The position numbers and the translations under genes are program-made. A DNA stretch of 64,000 nucleotides from Iphinoe sp. HA4291-MV1 (GTDB taxonomy: Bacteria; Cyanobacteriota; Cyanobacteriia; Cyanobacteriales; Nostocaceae): positions 62,001-126,000 of the forward strand of contig JAHHHH010000005.1 of assembly GCA_019359415.1 (NCBI GenBank). The letters run 5' to 3'. The notes under the pieces are model-generated. The model did not search any database. It was given only the letters and a program-made list of their open reading frames with translations, and was not told where the DNA came from. Shown in pieces: positions 8,157 through 17,376 of the stretch; position 1 is the first letter of the stretch, and every line of letters starts with the position of its first letter.

Positions 8157-9377
8157 ATGGCAATTGAGGATGAAATAAGCTCTATTTTAGATCGTGTTGC
8201 CAGACATCAACACACTGAAGCGGATATTATATATTTGCATCAGTTACTTAAGAATGTTGGTAACGAGCGCGATATGGTGCAGCTAGCTAAGAATATTGTT
8301 AATATTGGGCAGGTGCATGGAGGCGAAGTTCACTTAGGCGATCGCATTGACCAGGGTGCTGATACTGAAACAATCAAAGCTGTAATTCGAGAATTATGGT
8401 CGGAGTTAGTTCGCAGCATTGGTATAGAAAAATCACCTCAAGAAAATTCCCAAATCTTTCTCCTATCTAATTTATCATCTCAGACTATAGATCAAAATGT
8501 TGTAGCGACAAGCAATTCAGAAACGCAACTACTTCCATCTCCATCTAAGCCAGTGATCGCAACTTTTGAGTTTGAAGTGGTGACTGTAGATGCAAAAGGG
8601 AGAGAAAATAAGCATTACCGTAAACCGGCTGACTATTTTATAGAAAATTTGGATGGTGGCGTTGTTCTAGAAATGGTTTCTATCCCAGAGGGTAAATTTC
8701 AAATGGGAGCATCAAAAGATGAAGAAGCATCTCAAGAAGATGAACGTCCCCAACATATAGTTAATATAAAATCTTTCTTTATGGGTAAATATCCTATTAC
8801 TCAGGAGCAGTGGAAAATAGTTGCAAACTTCCCAAAAATCAACCGCGATCTTAACCTTGAACCATCTTATTTTAAAGGAGACAACTTACCTGTAGAGCGA
8901 GTTTCTTGGCATGACGCGCAGGAATTTTGTGAGCGACTTTCACAGAAAAAAGGACGAAAATATCGTTTACCGAGTGAAGCTGAATGGGAATATACTTGTC
9001 GCGCCAGAACTTCAACTCCATTTCATTTCGGAACAACAATTACAACGAATTTAGCCAATTATTGCGGTCAAAACGATAATATTAATAATATTTATCGCCA
9101 ACAGACAACTGAGGTTAGTAGTTTTCCTGCTAATGCTTTTGGGCTATACGATATGCATGGGTTAATCTGGGAGTGGTGCGCGGACTACGAACACGACGAT
9201 TATCTAGGCGCACCATCTGATGGTAGTGCATGGTTAAATGATGGAAATGAGGAATATCGAATCTTGCGCGGTGGTTCTTGGGATTCTTCTTCTAATTTGT
9301 GTCGTTCTGCATCTCGCTTTTCTGGAAATCCAAGCGTTCCTAAAAAGGAATTTGGTTTTCGAGTAGTTTGTTCTTAG
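8157..9377 (+). CDS. FGE-sulfatase/SUMF1-domain protein with N-terminal adaptor
   Basis: 406 residues. Residues 1-85 are helical plus the IVNIGQVHGGEVHLGDRI motif (47-64) shared with the C-terminus of the upstream caspase. Residues about 170-405 form an FGE-sulfatase (C-lectin-like) domain: VSIPEGKFQMGA, LPVERVSWHDAQEFCERLS, YRLPSEAEWEYTCRA, GLYDMHGLIWEWCAD, ILRGGSWDSSSNLCRSASR, GFRVVCS. True formylglycine-generating enzymes use a conserved Cys pair, which I cannot confirm here, so this may be a ligand-binding rather than catalytic version. Cotranscribed with the caspase. The last 40 codons have the layout of a diversity-generating retroelement variable region, but no reverse transcriptase is in the window. 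Confidence 0.85.
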   Translation: MAIEDEISSILDRVARHQHTEADIIYLHQLLKNVGNERDMVQLAKNIVNIGQVHGGEVHLGDRIDQGADTETIKAVIRELWSELVRSIGIEKSPQENSQIFLLSNLSSQTIDQNVVATSNSETQLLPSPSKPVIATFEFEVVTVDAKGRENKHYRKPADYFIENLDGGVVLEMVSIPEGKFQMGASKDEEASQEDERPQHIVNIKSFFMGKYPITQEQWKIVANFPKINRDLNLEPSYFKGDNLPVERVSWHDAQEFCERLSQKKGRKYRLPSEAEWEYTCRARTSTPFHFGTTITTNLANYCGQNDNINNIYRQQTTEVSSFPANAFGLYDMHGLIWEWCADYEHDDYLGAPSDGSAWLNDGNEEYRILRGGSWDSSSNLCRSASRFSGNPSVPKKEFGFRVVCS

Positions 9378-9396
9378 ACTTAAAATTTAGTGGTTA

Positions 9397-12300
9397 TTAT
9401 CTAATTAATTGAGAAATTCTAGTTTTTATATCCTCAATAGAGGATAAGTCAGAAAGTTGTATACTTGTTTCCCTGCGAATTTGAGCTTTGGGATTTATTG
9501 ACGACCTACTACACTGCTTTCTGTAAGGATGAGAAAGCCAATTCCAACTTCCTACAATCGCAAATTTAGTATCGCAAACCAATATTTTTTCATTAGTACC
9601 ATCACTTTCAATATGTATGTCTTGACCTAAGCGAGTAAAACACGAATCGGAATATTGAGAAAACAATTCTCTTAAAATGTTCTCAATTAATACATCATTA
9701 TTATCATTTTCTCCCCTTACTGGCTCTTGTTTGCCGTATATGACTATAACCTTAACTTCTCTTTCTAAAACTGAAACTATATCATCAACAAATAGTTTTG
9801 ATTCATTTCCTCGAATCCAAGGTGTGACAATCATCAATTCATCTTCAGCTTGCTCAAGAGCTTCTCTAAAAACTCTTAAATGGTCACAATCATAAACTAG
9901 AAGACTTCCAGGCTGTGGTTGAGGAATTTCTGCTTCGGATTTGTACTCTAAAATAACCCCATTTTCTCGAATATGTTCAACAAGCTGGCGGGTCAGATTT
10001 CCTTTCTCTAGCCTGTAAAGATTACCAACTAAAATAAATACTTCTTTTGCTCTCGATACAGCAACGTTTAACAGATTCGGTCGTCTGTTTATCCAACTCA
10101 CATTATCTTGTGGTTGGCAGACTTTTGTAGACAGGATAATGACTCTCTTTTCTGAGCCTTGAAAAGTGTGAATTGTGCCAACAGATTTTTTATTGAATTT
10201 AGGAAATTTTTTGAATATTGCGTCCTCAAGAACATTAGCTTGAGCGCGAAAAGCTGAAATAACACCAATATCTTCTAATAAATAACCTTGATTAAGCAAA
10301 TGCTGAATTATCTCACATACAGCAATAACTTCTTCCTGATTAACATTATTGCGGATATTCCCCTCTACATGATAAGCAATTAAGTTTGAATCTAACAAAG
10401 AATCAACTAGTTCTGTTTTTACTTCTAACCCATAGCTAGCAATAGCATTACAATATTGAATAATACTTGGTTGACAACGATAATGCTCTTTTAAAGAAAT
10501 TCCTTGACCCTTATCCTTGTCTTCTCCACTTGCTCCAGCAGCGCGATGATAGGTAGTGGCGCTATACTCTTCTTCCGGACTATAGCGATGGTAATCTATT
10601 TCTGTTAACCCTTTGTCCAAAAACGCTGTTTGACAGTAATTCTTGCGTCTCTGGTGACTTAGTGTTATTACAGGCTCAATTTGTAGAGGATCGCCGACAA
10701 TAATCGCTTTACGCGATCGCACTAATAAAGGAAAAGTTTTGTGCAGGTCAATCATCCCTGCTTCATCTACAATTGTGCGGTCAACACATTGCTCAATCCA
10801 AGGGAGCATATTTCTTATTGAAAGCAATGTACAAGTGATGACAGGAAACATGAAACTCAAATTTTTAAGATGCTCCTCCAGATTTTCTGCCATTCTTTTT
10901 CTATCTTTCCATTCTCCTGACAGAACACTTGAATACAGTTCCAAAGAAGGTTTTACACGGTCTTTATAACAGAGTGCTTGTTGAGTGAGCAATTCCCGCG
11001 ATAGCTGAAATAGCTCTTTATGCCGATCATGAAAATTTTGGTGAAAGGAAACGTAAAAATCTTCCGGTAGAGTCGCCAACCTATTTTTTAACGAAGTTAA
11101 TTCTCGATTTGCTTCATTTCTTTGTCGTTCTGTACTGGCTATGTCTCCAGAAATTTCTTGTAATCTTCCTTGTACGTTTTTTAGCTCATTTGCCTTATCA
11201 AGCCATTCCCTAACCAACCACGCTTGTTGAACTAAATCCTTACGAGTTGTGGGAACTTCTATACTAAAAATAGTAATCTCAGTATTTGAGATTACTGGTT
11301 GGCAATCTTTAGCCAATTTTTTCAGAATCTGTTCTTCTGTTCTACCTGTAATCCAAAGTAATATCTTCTTCCACCAAGATATGCTTCCTTTGGGTAATCG
11401 CTTTTCAGCAGTATTAAATATTTCTTTAAACTGTTTATAAGTTTCTATTGGAAGTTTGTCATAATCTGATAATTGTGCTGCTCGTCTCTGAAAGTTGTTT
11501 CTATCGGCTATTGTTTCGTCTAAATGCTGCTGAAGTCTTTGTATTTCTTCCAAAAGTTGAGGTCTTCGTTTTTCATCAAAAGCTCTTTGGCGACGTTTTT
11601 CTAAATAATCAGATTCCTCAGCTAGCAACTCATCTTGAATCTGTTTAATTTGCTGTTTTAAAGTATCAAAGTAATTTTCATTAAAATTATTATTTTGTAA
11701 ATAATCTATAGCCTGTTGTAAATTTTCTAATGCACCTCCAGAGGATGTTATATTATCTTTTTTTCCTCCTTTTATATATAAAAAAATATGTTGTAACGAT
11801 TGAATTTCTAACCACTCATCCAGCTTCTCAATGACGTTTTCAACTGCTTTATTGTTGGTACTGCTAACAACTGTCAAATTATTGATATCTTTACCAGTTT
11901 CCATCAAGTTGAGTGCGCGTTGGACTACCTGTTGAGCAATAAGATGAAGGATGAGGGTAGTCTTTCCAGAACCTGGCGGTCCTTGCACAGCCGTCATGGG
12001 TTCGCTTTGGGCGTGTTTCAGTGCTGTTAACTGCGAGTTTGTGGGTGCATGAGTTGGGAAAGCACCCATGTAAGTAACTTCGTGTTTTGGAGGCTGAGGT
12101 ACACCGAACAAATATTCATAAGCTGGATGTCCTGACTTTAACCAATTTTTTGAGCCTGACTTAATTTCTTTCTTGATTTCTTTCAAGTCTTGCTTGAGAT
12201 TCCTAGAAAATATTGCTCCTGTAAATTCAAACAAATATGGCTGCTGTTTAATCTGATAACAAGAGCGAGGTATTCTAAGCTTCCGCATCCACTCCTCATA

Positions 12301-12639
12301 AGTTTCAAAGTTCAACTGAAAGGTTGTTTCAAGAAAACTTCGTAGTCCATCTTGGGTAATCAATTGCTCACGTTGTTCATCATCCAGCCCCAAAAAAGTA
12401 GCTAAGTTATATCCTGCTTCGACGAGTTGTAACTCGTCAAGATTCCACCCTTGTTCTCGGTACTCTCCTTTAAAAATAGATGTAATTTCCAAGCTAAAAA
12501 GAGGACAAAGATAAGATTTTCCGTTTTCTACATCTACAACTTGTGGGAAGGACAAAACCCATATCGCTTCTTGTTGACCTTTTTGCCCTTTAGTAGCTTT
12601 CTGTTGCAGTTGTGAAAAAGTAGCTAGTTTAACAGACAA
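9397..12639 (-). CDS. UPF1/DNA2-like superfamily 1 helicase with C-terminal PLD-like domain
   Basis: 1080 residues. Walker A QGPPGSGKTTL is near residue 220; the helicase core is split by a long coiled-coil insertion (about 320-540, rich in E, Q, R, L). Motif II is VDEAGMIDLHKTFPLL (about 626), motif III VGDPLQIEPV, motif V GTIHTFQGSEKRVIIL, motif VI NVAVSRAKEVFILVG. After about residue 920 comes a phospholipase D-like domain ending in NEKILVCDTKFAIVGSWNW; the HxKx4D motif has Asn in place of the catalytic His, so nuclease or lipase activity is doubtful. The gene converges on the FGE gene (19 nt apart) and is divergent from the WD40 gene. It probably acts as a nucleic-acid translocase in defence. 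Confidence 0.88.
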   Translation of the reverse strand: MSVKLATFSQLQQKATKGQKGQQEAIWVLSFPQVVDVENGKSYLCPLFSLEITSIFKGEYREQGWNLDELQLVEAGYNLATFLGLDDEQREQLITQDGLRSFLETTFQLNFETYEEWMRKLRIPRSCYQIKQQPYLFEFTGAIFSRNLKQDLKEIKKEIKSGSKNWLKSGHPAYEYLFGVPQPPKHEVTYMGAFPTHAPTNSQLTALKHAQSEPMTAVQGPPGSGKTTLILHLIAQQVVQRALNLMETGKDINNLTVVSSTNNKAVENVIEKLDEWLEIQSLQHIFLYIKGGKKDNITSSGGALENLQQAIDYLQNNNFNENYFDTLKQQIKQIQDELLAEESDYLEKRRQRAFDEKRRPQLLEEIQRLQQHLDETIADRNNFQRRAAQLSDYDKLPIETYKQFKEIFNTAEKRLPKGSISWWKKILLWITGRTEEQILKKLAKDCQPVISNTEITIFSIEVPTTRKDLVQQAWLVREWLDKANELKNVQGRLQEISGDIASTERQRNEANRELTSLKNRLATLPEDFYVSFHQNFHDRHKELFQLSRELLTQQALCYKDRVKPSLELYSSVLSGEWKDRKRMAENLEEHLKNLSFMFPVITCTLLSIRNMLPWIEQCVDRTIVDEAGMIDLHKTFPLLVRSRKAIIVGDPLQIEPVITLSHQRRKNYCQTAFLDKGLTEIDYHRYSPEEEYSATTYHRAAGASGEDKDKGQGISLKEHYRCQPSIIQYCNAIASYGLEVKTELVDSLLDSNLIAYHVEGNIRNNVNQEEVIAVCEIIQHLLNQGYLLEDIGVISAFRAQANVLEDAIFKKFPKFNKKSVGTIHTFQGSEKRVIILSTKVCQPQDNVSWINRRPNLLNVAVSRAKEVFILVGNLYRLEKGNLTRQLVEHIRENGVILEYKSEAEIPQPQPGSLLVYDCDHLRVFREALEQAEDELMIVTPWIRGNESKLFVDDIVSVLEREVKVIVIYGKQEPVRGENDNNDVLIENILRELFSQYSDSCFTRLGQDIHIESDGTNEKILVCDTKFAIVGSWNWLSHPYRKQCSRSSINPKAQIRRETSIQLSDLSSIEDIKTRISQLIR

Positions 12640-12730
12640 TGACTATACTCAAGTTGAAAGCCAATCTCTTGGAATTGGCATAATAGATAAAATTGCTAAA
12701 AGTTTAACTGATTTTTCCCAACAATCTGTC

Positions 12731-13621
12731 ATGCGTTATGGGCTGAAGTTAGCCTTTAGCCCTAATCATCATCAAGAATATTTTATTAGTGGTGGTAATC
12801 AAGTTATTAAACGTTGGCAGATAAACACATGGGAAATAGTACAAGAAATTTCTGTTCCATTTTCTGTTACAGATACTTTTGATTTATGGTTTACCTCTGT
12901 AGCGATTAGTCCAGATGGTCAACTCATTGCTGCTTGTAAAGCTTATCAAATAAATATTTGGCGTTTTGGTACAGCCAATGCTCTTCATACCTTTGGTAAA
13001 ACTCTTTTGAGTAATTTTTTTGATGTTTCCGGTTTTGACTCAATCACTTTTAGTCCAGATAGCAAAATTTTAGCCGCGAATGATAACCAAGATATCAAAT
13101 TATGGAATGTAGAAAGTGGAAAAGAAATTGCTAAATTATCTGGACATTCTGATAAAGTAACCTGTGTTGCTTTTCACCCAAAAGATGGACGAATCCTTGC
13201 TAGTTGTAGTTACGATAAAACCATCAAACTATGGGATATAGATAGGCAAAGATGTTTAGGTACACTTTCCGCACATCGAGATGCTGTTTATACCCTGGCA
13301 TTTAGTCCAGATGGAGAAATACTGGCTAGTGGAAGCAATGATAATACCATTAAACTTTGGCGTCTGAATACTGAAGAAATACCTCAGACTCTCCGACAAC
13401 ATTCAGATGCTGTTACTTGTCTTGTATTTAGTCCCGACGGTAAAAGTTTAGTGAGTGGAAGTAATGATGAAACAATTGTAGAGTGGAAAATTATTGAAAA
13501 CGAATTACAAACTTTTCCGGAACGACATCGCAGAGGTGTGACATCTATCGCATTTAGTCCCTATGGAGAAACACTAATTAGTGGAGGGAGAGATCAGACG
13601 ATTAAAATTTGGAGACGATAA
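12731..13621 (+). CDS. WD40 repeat protein
   Basis: 296 residues made only of WD40 repeats: recurrent LAFSPDG, LASGSNDNTIKLW and LVSGSNDETIVEW units, six to seven blades, enough for one beta-propeller. No effector domain is attached. The reading frame stays open without a stop for at least 90 nt before ATG 12731, and that stretch looks coding (YTQVESQSLGIGI, then IAKSLTDF), but it has no ATG and runs into the divergent helicase 5' end. The gene may therefore be a truncated relic of a longer sensor protein, or use a non-ATG start. WD40 propellers commonly serve as ligand sensors in cyanobacterial conflict systems. Confidence 0.82.
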   Translation: MRYGLKLAFSPNHHQEYFISGGNQVIKRWQINTWEIVQEISVPFSVTDTFDLWFTSVAISPDGQLIAACKAYQINIWRFGTANALHTFGKTLLSNFFDVSGFDSITFSPDSKILAANDNQDIKLWNVESGKEIAKLSGHSDKVTCVAFHPKDGRILASCSYDKTIKLWDIDRQRCLGTLSAHRDAVYTLAFSPDGEILASGSNDNTIKLWRLNTEEIPQTLRQHSDAVTCLVFSPDGKSLVSGSNDETIVEWKIIENELQTFPERHRRGVTSIAFSPYGETLISGGRDQTIKIWRR

Positions 13622-13924
13622 AATCAGGCAATGCTTGCAACAGTCATAGAAGAAAGCCAATTAGCTGCGATGGCACGGAGTGCCCGCTGGAGCGCGATCG
13701 CAATCTAATCCTAGATAAAAATTTACTACTTGAACCATAATCAAAATGACCACCCGTGAAGAGTTAAATGCCATTTCAAATGAGCGAAATGCTTGCTAGA
13801 TAGGCTTTTTGACTTACTCGGTAGCGGTACTAGTCGTTTTCTCGTTCCCAGGTTGGAGCTTGGGAACAATAACATCAAACAATCTCGCTACGGCGGCTCC
13901 AATTCCTATTCTATTAATACAAAA
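13622..13924. other. Intergenic region with a GTTCCCA hairpin and short gene scraps
   Basis: Contains a short open stretch at 13746-13799 (MTTREELNAI followed by an early TAG) that may be the start of a lost small gene, and a hairpin GTTCCCA (13844-13850) / TGGGAAC (13861-13867) of a type common between cyanobacterial genes. Nothing else recognisable. Confidence 0.4.
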
Positions 13925-14584
13925 GTGACTCATGGTAAGTTTTTGACAGTGTTTCAACGCAAACTTTTGCAAAAAAGTCTACAGGAGGATTTACCTGAGT
14001 CATACCGCCAGCGTATCCAGATTATGCTGCTGGCAGATCAGGGAAAATCCCAAACCGAAATTTGTCGAACCTTGGAATGCTCATCAGCAACAGCACGACA
14101 TTGGATGCATGTAGCTCGTGCTGGTATGGCGCACCAATGGCAGGATTATCCAATTGGTCGTCCAATGGTTGTGAATGAGGAATATTTAGAGCGTTTGCAG
14201 CAACTAGTAAACCATAGTCCTCGTGATTATGGCTATTGTTTTCAACGTTGGACAGCAAACTGGCTTAGCAAACATTTGGCAAAAGAATTTGGGGTTGAGG
14301 TGAGCGATCGCCATATCAATCGTTTGCTTAAACAGAAGGGGTTGTCTACTCGTTCAAAACCCAAAAATGCTGACAAAGACACGAATGAGAATGACTTGGC
14401 TAAGAATTCAAAAATCTTAATTCGTGACCTCCATTCGGCTAATTCACTGGATAGCACTGAATTTTTGCCTATTAATCTCACAAAACTAGAGACTGATTCA
14501 GATATCTATGGCGCACAATCCACAAGCAGCGCACTTGCTTTCTTTACAACAGTTGAACAATGCTCTAGGGTATTCTCTATCTGA
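13925..14584 (+). CDS. Helix-turn-helix protein of the peptide export cluster
   Basis: 219 residues from GTG 13925; the upstream in-frame stretch covers a hairpin repeat and looks non-coding. The frame starts (M)THGKFLTVFQRKLLQKSL and has a helix-turn-helix of the transposase/Resolvase type, GKSQTEICRTLECSSATARH, then a second DNA-binding-like segment VSDRHINRLLKQKGLSTR. I recall similar proteins directly upstream of C39-ABC exporters in Nostocales. The 3' end overlaps the exporter gene by 77 nt in another frame, which ties their expression together. Likely role: transcriptional regulator of the cluster, though a domesticated transposase fragment is possible. No catalytic DDE residues are seen. 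Confidence 0.65.
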   Translation: MTHGKFLTVFQRKLLQKSLQEDLPESYRQRIQIMLLADQGKSQTEICRTLECSSATARHWMHVARAGMAHQWQDYPIGRPMVVNEEYLERLQQLVNHSPRDYGYCFQRWTANWLSKHLAKEFGVEVSDRHINRLLKQKGLSTRSKPKNADKDTNENDLAKNSKILIRDLHSANSLDSTEFLPINLTKLETDSDIYGAQSTSSALAFFTTVEQCSRVFSI

Positions 14585-17252
14585 AGAAGAATTTCAGCGT
14601 TGCCTTCAGGTGGCTAAAATCCTCAGTCCAAAAGTAGGAAAATTCTGGCAAGGAACTCACGTTGAACCTGGCATTTACATTGTTGTTGCTGGCAAGGTAA
14701 GGTTGCTCAACAACGCAGATGAACTAATTGCCTCCCTAGAGGTAGGTGAGTCGTTCGGTGAATTTACCTTATTCCCCGATTCGGAATTTCAGCCTTACAA
14801 AGCCAGGGCTGCGTTAAATCTACAGGTGTGCCTTATCCCAAAAGAGGGATTATCGCCACTTTTGGCTAAATATTCACCAATTCGAGAACACTTGTGGAAT
14901 GAAGCGCAAACGCGTAATTCTCTACTTTTGGGGACTTTTAACTCTCAGACTACCTTTGTAGAAACACATAAAACATTATATCCTAAGAGAGATGTATCGT
15001 CAACATCACCGATACAAAAAGAGCAAGCGCACAGGATAAACAAAGCTTACTTTCCCAATCCTACGCAGCGAGTTGGGCATTTGTGGCAACGGATGATTCG
15101 GCGCTATCCGTTTTTTGCCCAACAGAGTGCATCTGACTGCGGTGCAGCTTGTTTGGTGATGGTATCTCGCTATTGGGGAAAACACTTCAGTATCAATCGC
15201 TTGCGGGATATTGCCAATGTTGATCGCAGTGGCGCGTCGTTGCGGGGGTTATCAGCGGCTGCGGAAAGTCTTGGGTTCACCACACGACCTGTTAAGGCGA
15301 GTCTTGATCAGTTAGCTAAGCAAAAATTACCTGTCATTGTCCACTGGGAAGGCAAGCACTACATTGTTATCTATGAAATTAACCCAAGAAATATCATAGT
15401 AGCAGATCCTGCCATTGGTCAACGTACCCTAAGCCACGCTGAATTTCAAGCAGGCTGGACTGGCTACACACTCCTGCTACAACCCACAATCTTATTAAAG
15501 GATACCAAAGAAACGACAACTCCCTTATGGCAGTTCTTGGAGTTGATAAAGCCTCATTCTCTGGTAATGCTGGAAGTGCTTATCACTTCGGTATTTATCC
15601 AGATATTTGGACTCATTACCCCCTTATTCACTCAGTTAATTCTAGACCGAGTGGTAGTGCAGCGATCGGAACTCACCTTAACAGCGGTGGGGTTGGGGTT
15701 GCTGATTTTTAGCCTGTTTCGCGTAATGCTCATGGGTTTGCGGCAATATCTGCTCTTCCACACAGCAAATAAGCTAGATTTGGCATTAATTGTGGGGTTT
15801 ATTCGTCACACTTTGCGACTTCCCTTGAGTTTTTTTGAATCTCGCTATGTTGGAGATATTATCTCTCGCGTACAAGAAAACCGCAAAATCCAACGCTTCC
15901 TCTCTGGTGAGGCTTTGTCTATTCTGCTGGATTTACTCACGGTTTTTATCTATGTAGGATTGATGTTCTGGTATAGCTGGAAAATGGCGTTATTAGCGTT
16001 GGTGGTTATACCGCCTTTTTTCTTGCTAGCGTTGATTGCTACACCTTTTTTACAAAAGATTTCCAGAGAAATTTTTCATGCTGTTGCCAAGGAAAGTAGT
16101 TACCTGATAGAAGTTCTTACTGGTGTGCGAACGGTAAAATCCACTGCAGTGGAACAAACAGTGCGTTGGCATTGGGAGGAGTTATTACATAAGGAGATAA
16201 AAACTAACTTTTCCGGGCAAGTTATCAGCAATAGTCTGCAAATATTTAGCAACACAATTCAAGCAGTGGTAACTACTGCCTTACTTTGGTTTGGAGCATC
16301 TTTGGTGATTCAGAATCAATTAACTATTGGACAATTGGTAGCATTTAATATGCTGCTGGGGAATCTTATCTCACCTTTCCAACGATTAACGGTGTTATGG
16401 AATCAATTGCAGGAAGTGGTGATTGCAACCGAACGTATTAATGATGTATTAGATGCAGAATTGGAAGAGGACTTACAGTATCAAGCGCGGCAACTCTTAC
16501 CAGATATTCAAGGACAGATTAGCTTTGAAAATGTTACCTTTCGCTATCACAAAGAAAGCAATATTAATATTCTAGAAAATATCATTTTTGAAATACAACC
16601 AGGGCAAATAGTGGCGCTGGTGGGACGTAGTGGTTCAGGAAAAACGACGATTTCTAAGTTAGTTTTAGGGTTGTATCCTCCAACAGATGGTCGAGTTTTG
16701 ATAGATGGAGTGGATATTAGCAGTATTTCCTTACGTTCCTTACGTCAACAAGTTGGAGTTGTTGATCAAGGTACCTTTTTGTTTGGTGGAACGATTCGAG
16801 AAAATATCAGTTTAGGACATCCAGGAGCAACTTTAGAAGAAGTCATTGAAGCAGCAAACCTAGCAGGTGCTGATGAATTTATTAAAAAGTTGCCGATGGG
16901 TTATGAAACGCAGATTGGGGAAGGTGGTGGTTTGTTGTCCGGTGGACAACGCCAGCGGATTGCGATCGCCAGAGCATTATTAGGTAATCCCCGGTTGTTA
17001 ATTTTTGACGAGGCGACTTCCCATCTAGATACGGAGTCAGAACGGACTATTCAGAAGAATTTGAACACAATTCTTAAGGGACGAACTGCCTTAGTTATTG
17101 CTCATCGCCTCTCAACTATACGAAATGCAGATTTGATTTTGGTTTTAGACAAGGGTGTGTTGATTGAGAGTGGTACTCATGAAGCGCTAATGGCAAAGCG
17201 GGGACATTATTTTTATCTCAATCAACAACAGCAGTTGAATATGGCGGTGTAA
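14508..17252 (+). CDS. C39-peptidase ABC exporter with cyclic-nucleotide-binding-like domain
   Basis: 914 residues. Residues about 10-140 resemble a CRP/cNMP-binding beta-roll (KFWQGTHVEPGIYIVVAGKV). A C39 peptidase follows, with catalytic Cys near 209 (QSASDCGAACL), His (GKHYIVIY) and Asp (VADPAIG); it cuts leader peptides after double glycine. Then come about six membrane segments and an ABC ATPase with Walker A GRSGSGKTT (about 705), signature LSGGQRQRIAIARALL and Walker B LLIFDEATSHLD. This architecture is that of HetC/SunT-like bacteriocin exporters of cyanobacteria. HlyD and a parvulin follow; a double-glycine precursor lies at 19855-20100. The start ATG 14508 lacks a clear ribosome binding site and may be coupled to the overlapping HTH gene. 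Confidence 0.92.
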   Translation: MAHNPQAAHLLSLQQLNNALGYSLSEEEFQRCLQVAKILSPKVGKFWQGTHVEPGIYIVVAGKVRLLNNADELIASLEVGESFGEFTLFPDSEFQPYKARAALNLQVCLIPKEGLSPLLAKYSPIREHLWNEAQTRNSLLLGTFNSQTTFVETHKTLYPKRDVSSTSPIQKEQAHRINKAYFPNPTQRVGHLWQRMIRRYPFFAQQSASDCGAACLVMVSRYWGKHFSINRLRDIANVDRSGASLRGLSAAAESLGFTTRPVKASLDQLAKQKLPVIVHWEGKHYIVIYEINPRNIIVADPAIGQRTLSHAEFQAGWTGYTLLLQPTILLKDTKETTTPLWQFLELIKPHSLVMLEVLITSVFIQIFGLITPLFTQLILDRVVVQRSELTLTAVGLGLLIFSLFRVMLMGLRQYLLFHTANKLDLALIVGFIRHTLRLPLSFFESRYVGDIISRVQENRKIQRFLSGEALSILLDLLTVFIYVGLMFWYSWKMALLALVVIPPFFLLALIATPFLQKISREIFHAVAKESSYLIEVLTGVRTVKSTAVEQTVRWHWEELLHKEIKTNFSGQVISNSLQIFSNTIQAVVTTALLWFGASLVIQNQLTIGQLVAFNMLLGNLISPFQRLTVLWNQLQEVVIATERINDVLDAELEEDLQYQARQLLPDIQGQISFENVTFRYHKESNINILENIIFEIQPGQIVALVGRSGSGKTTISKLVLGLYPPTDGRVLIDGVDISSISLRSLRQQVGVVDQGTFLFGGTIRENISLGHPGATLEEVIEAANLAGADEFIKKLPMGYETQIGEGGGLLSGGQRQRIAIARALLGNPRLLIFDEATSHLDTESERTIQKNLNTILKGRTALVIAHRLSTIRNADLILVLDKGVLIESGTHEALMAKRGHYFYLNQQQQLNMAV

Positions 17253-17376
17253 GAGGACAAGGGGACAAGACAATTCAAAATTCGCTCATTCAAAATTCAC
17301 GCATTAGAAGTCTCTCCTTCATCCCCCTCACTCCCCCTCTCTGCTGCCAAAATTCAAAATTTTATAAAGAGAAATT

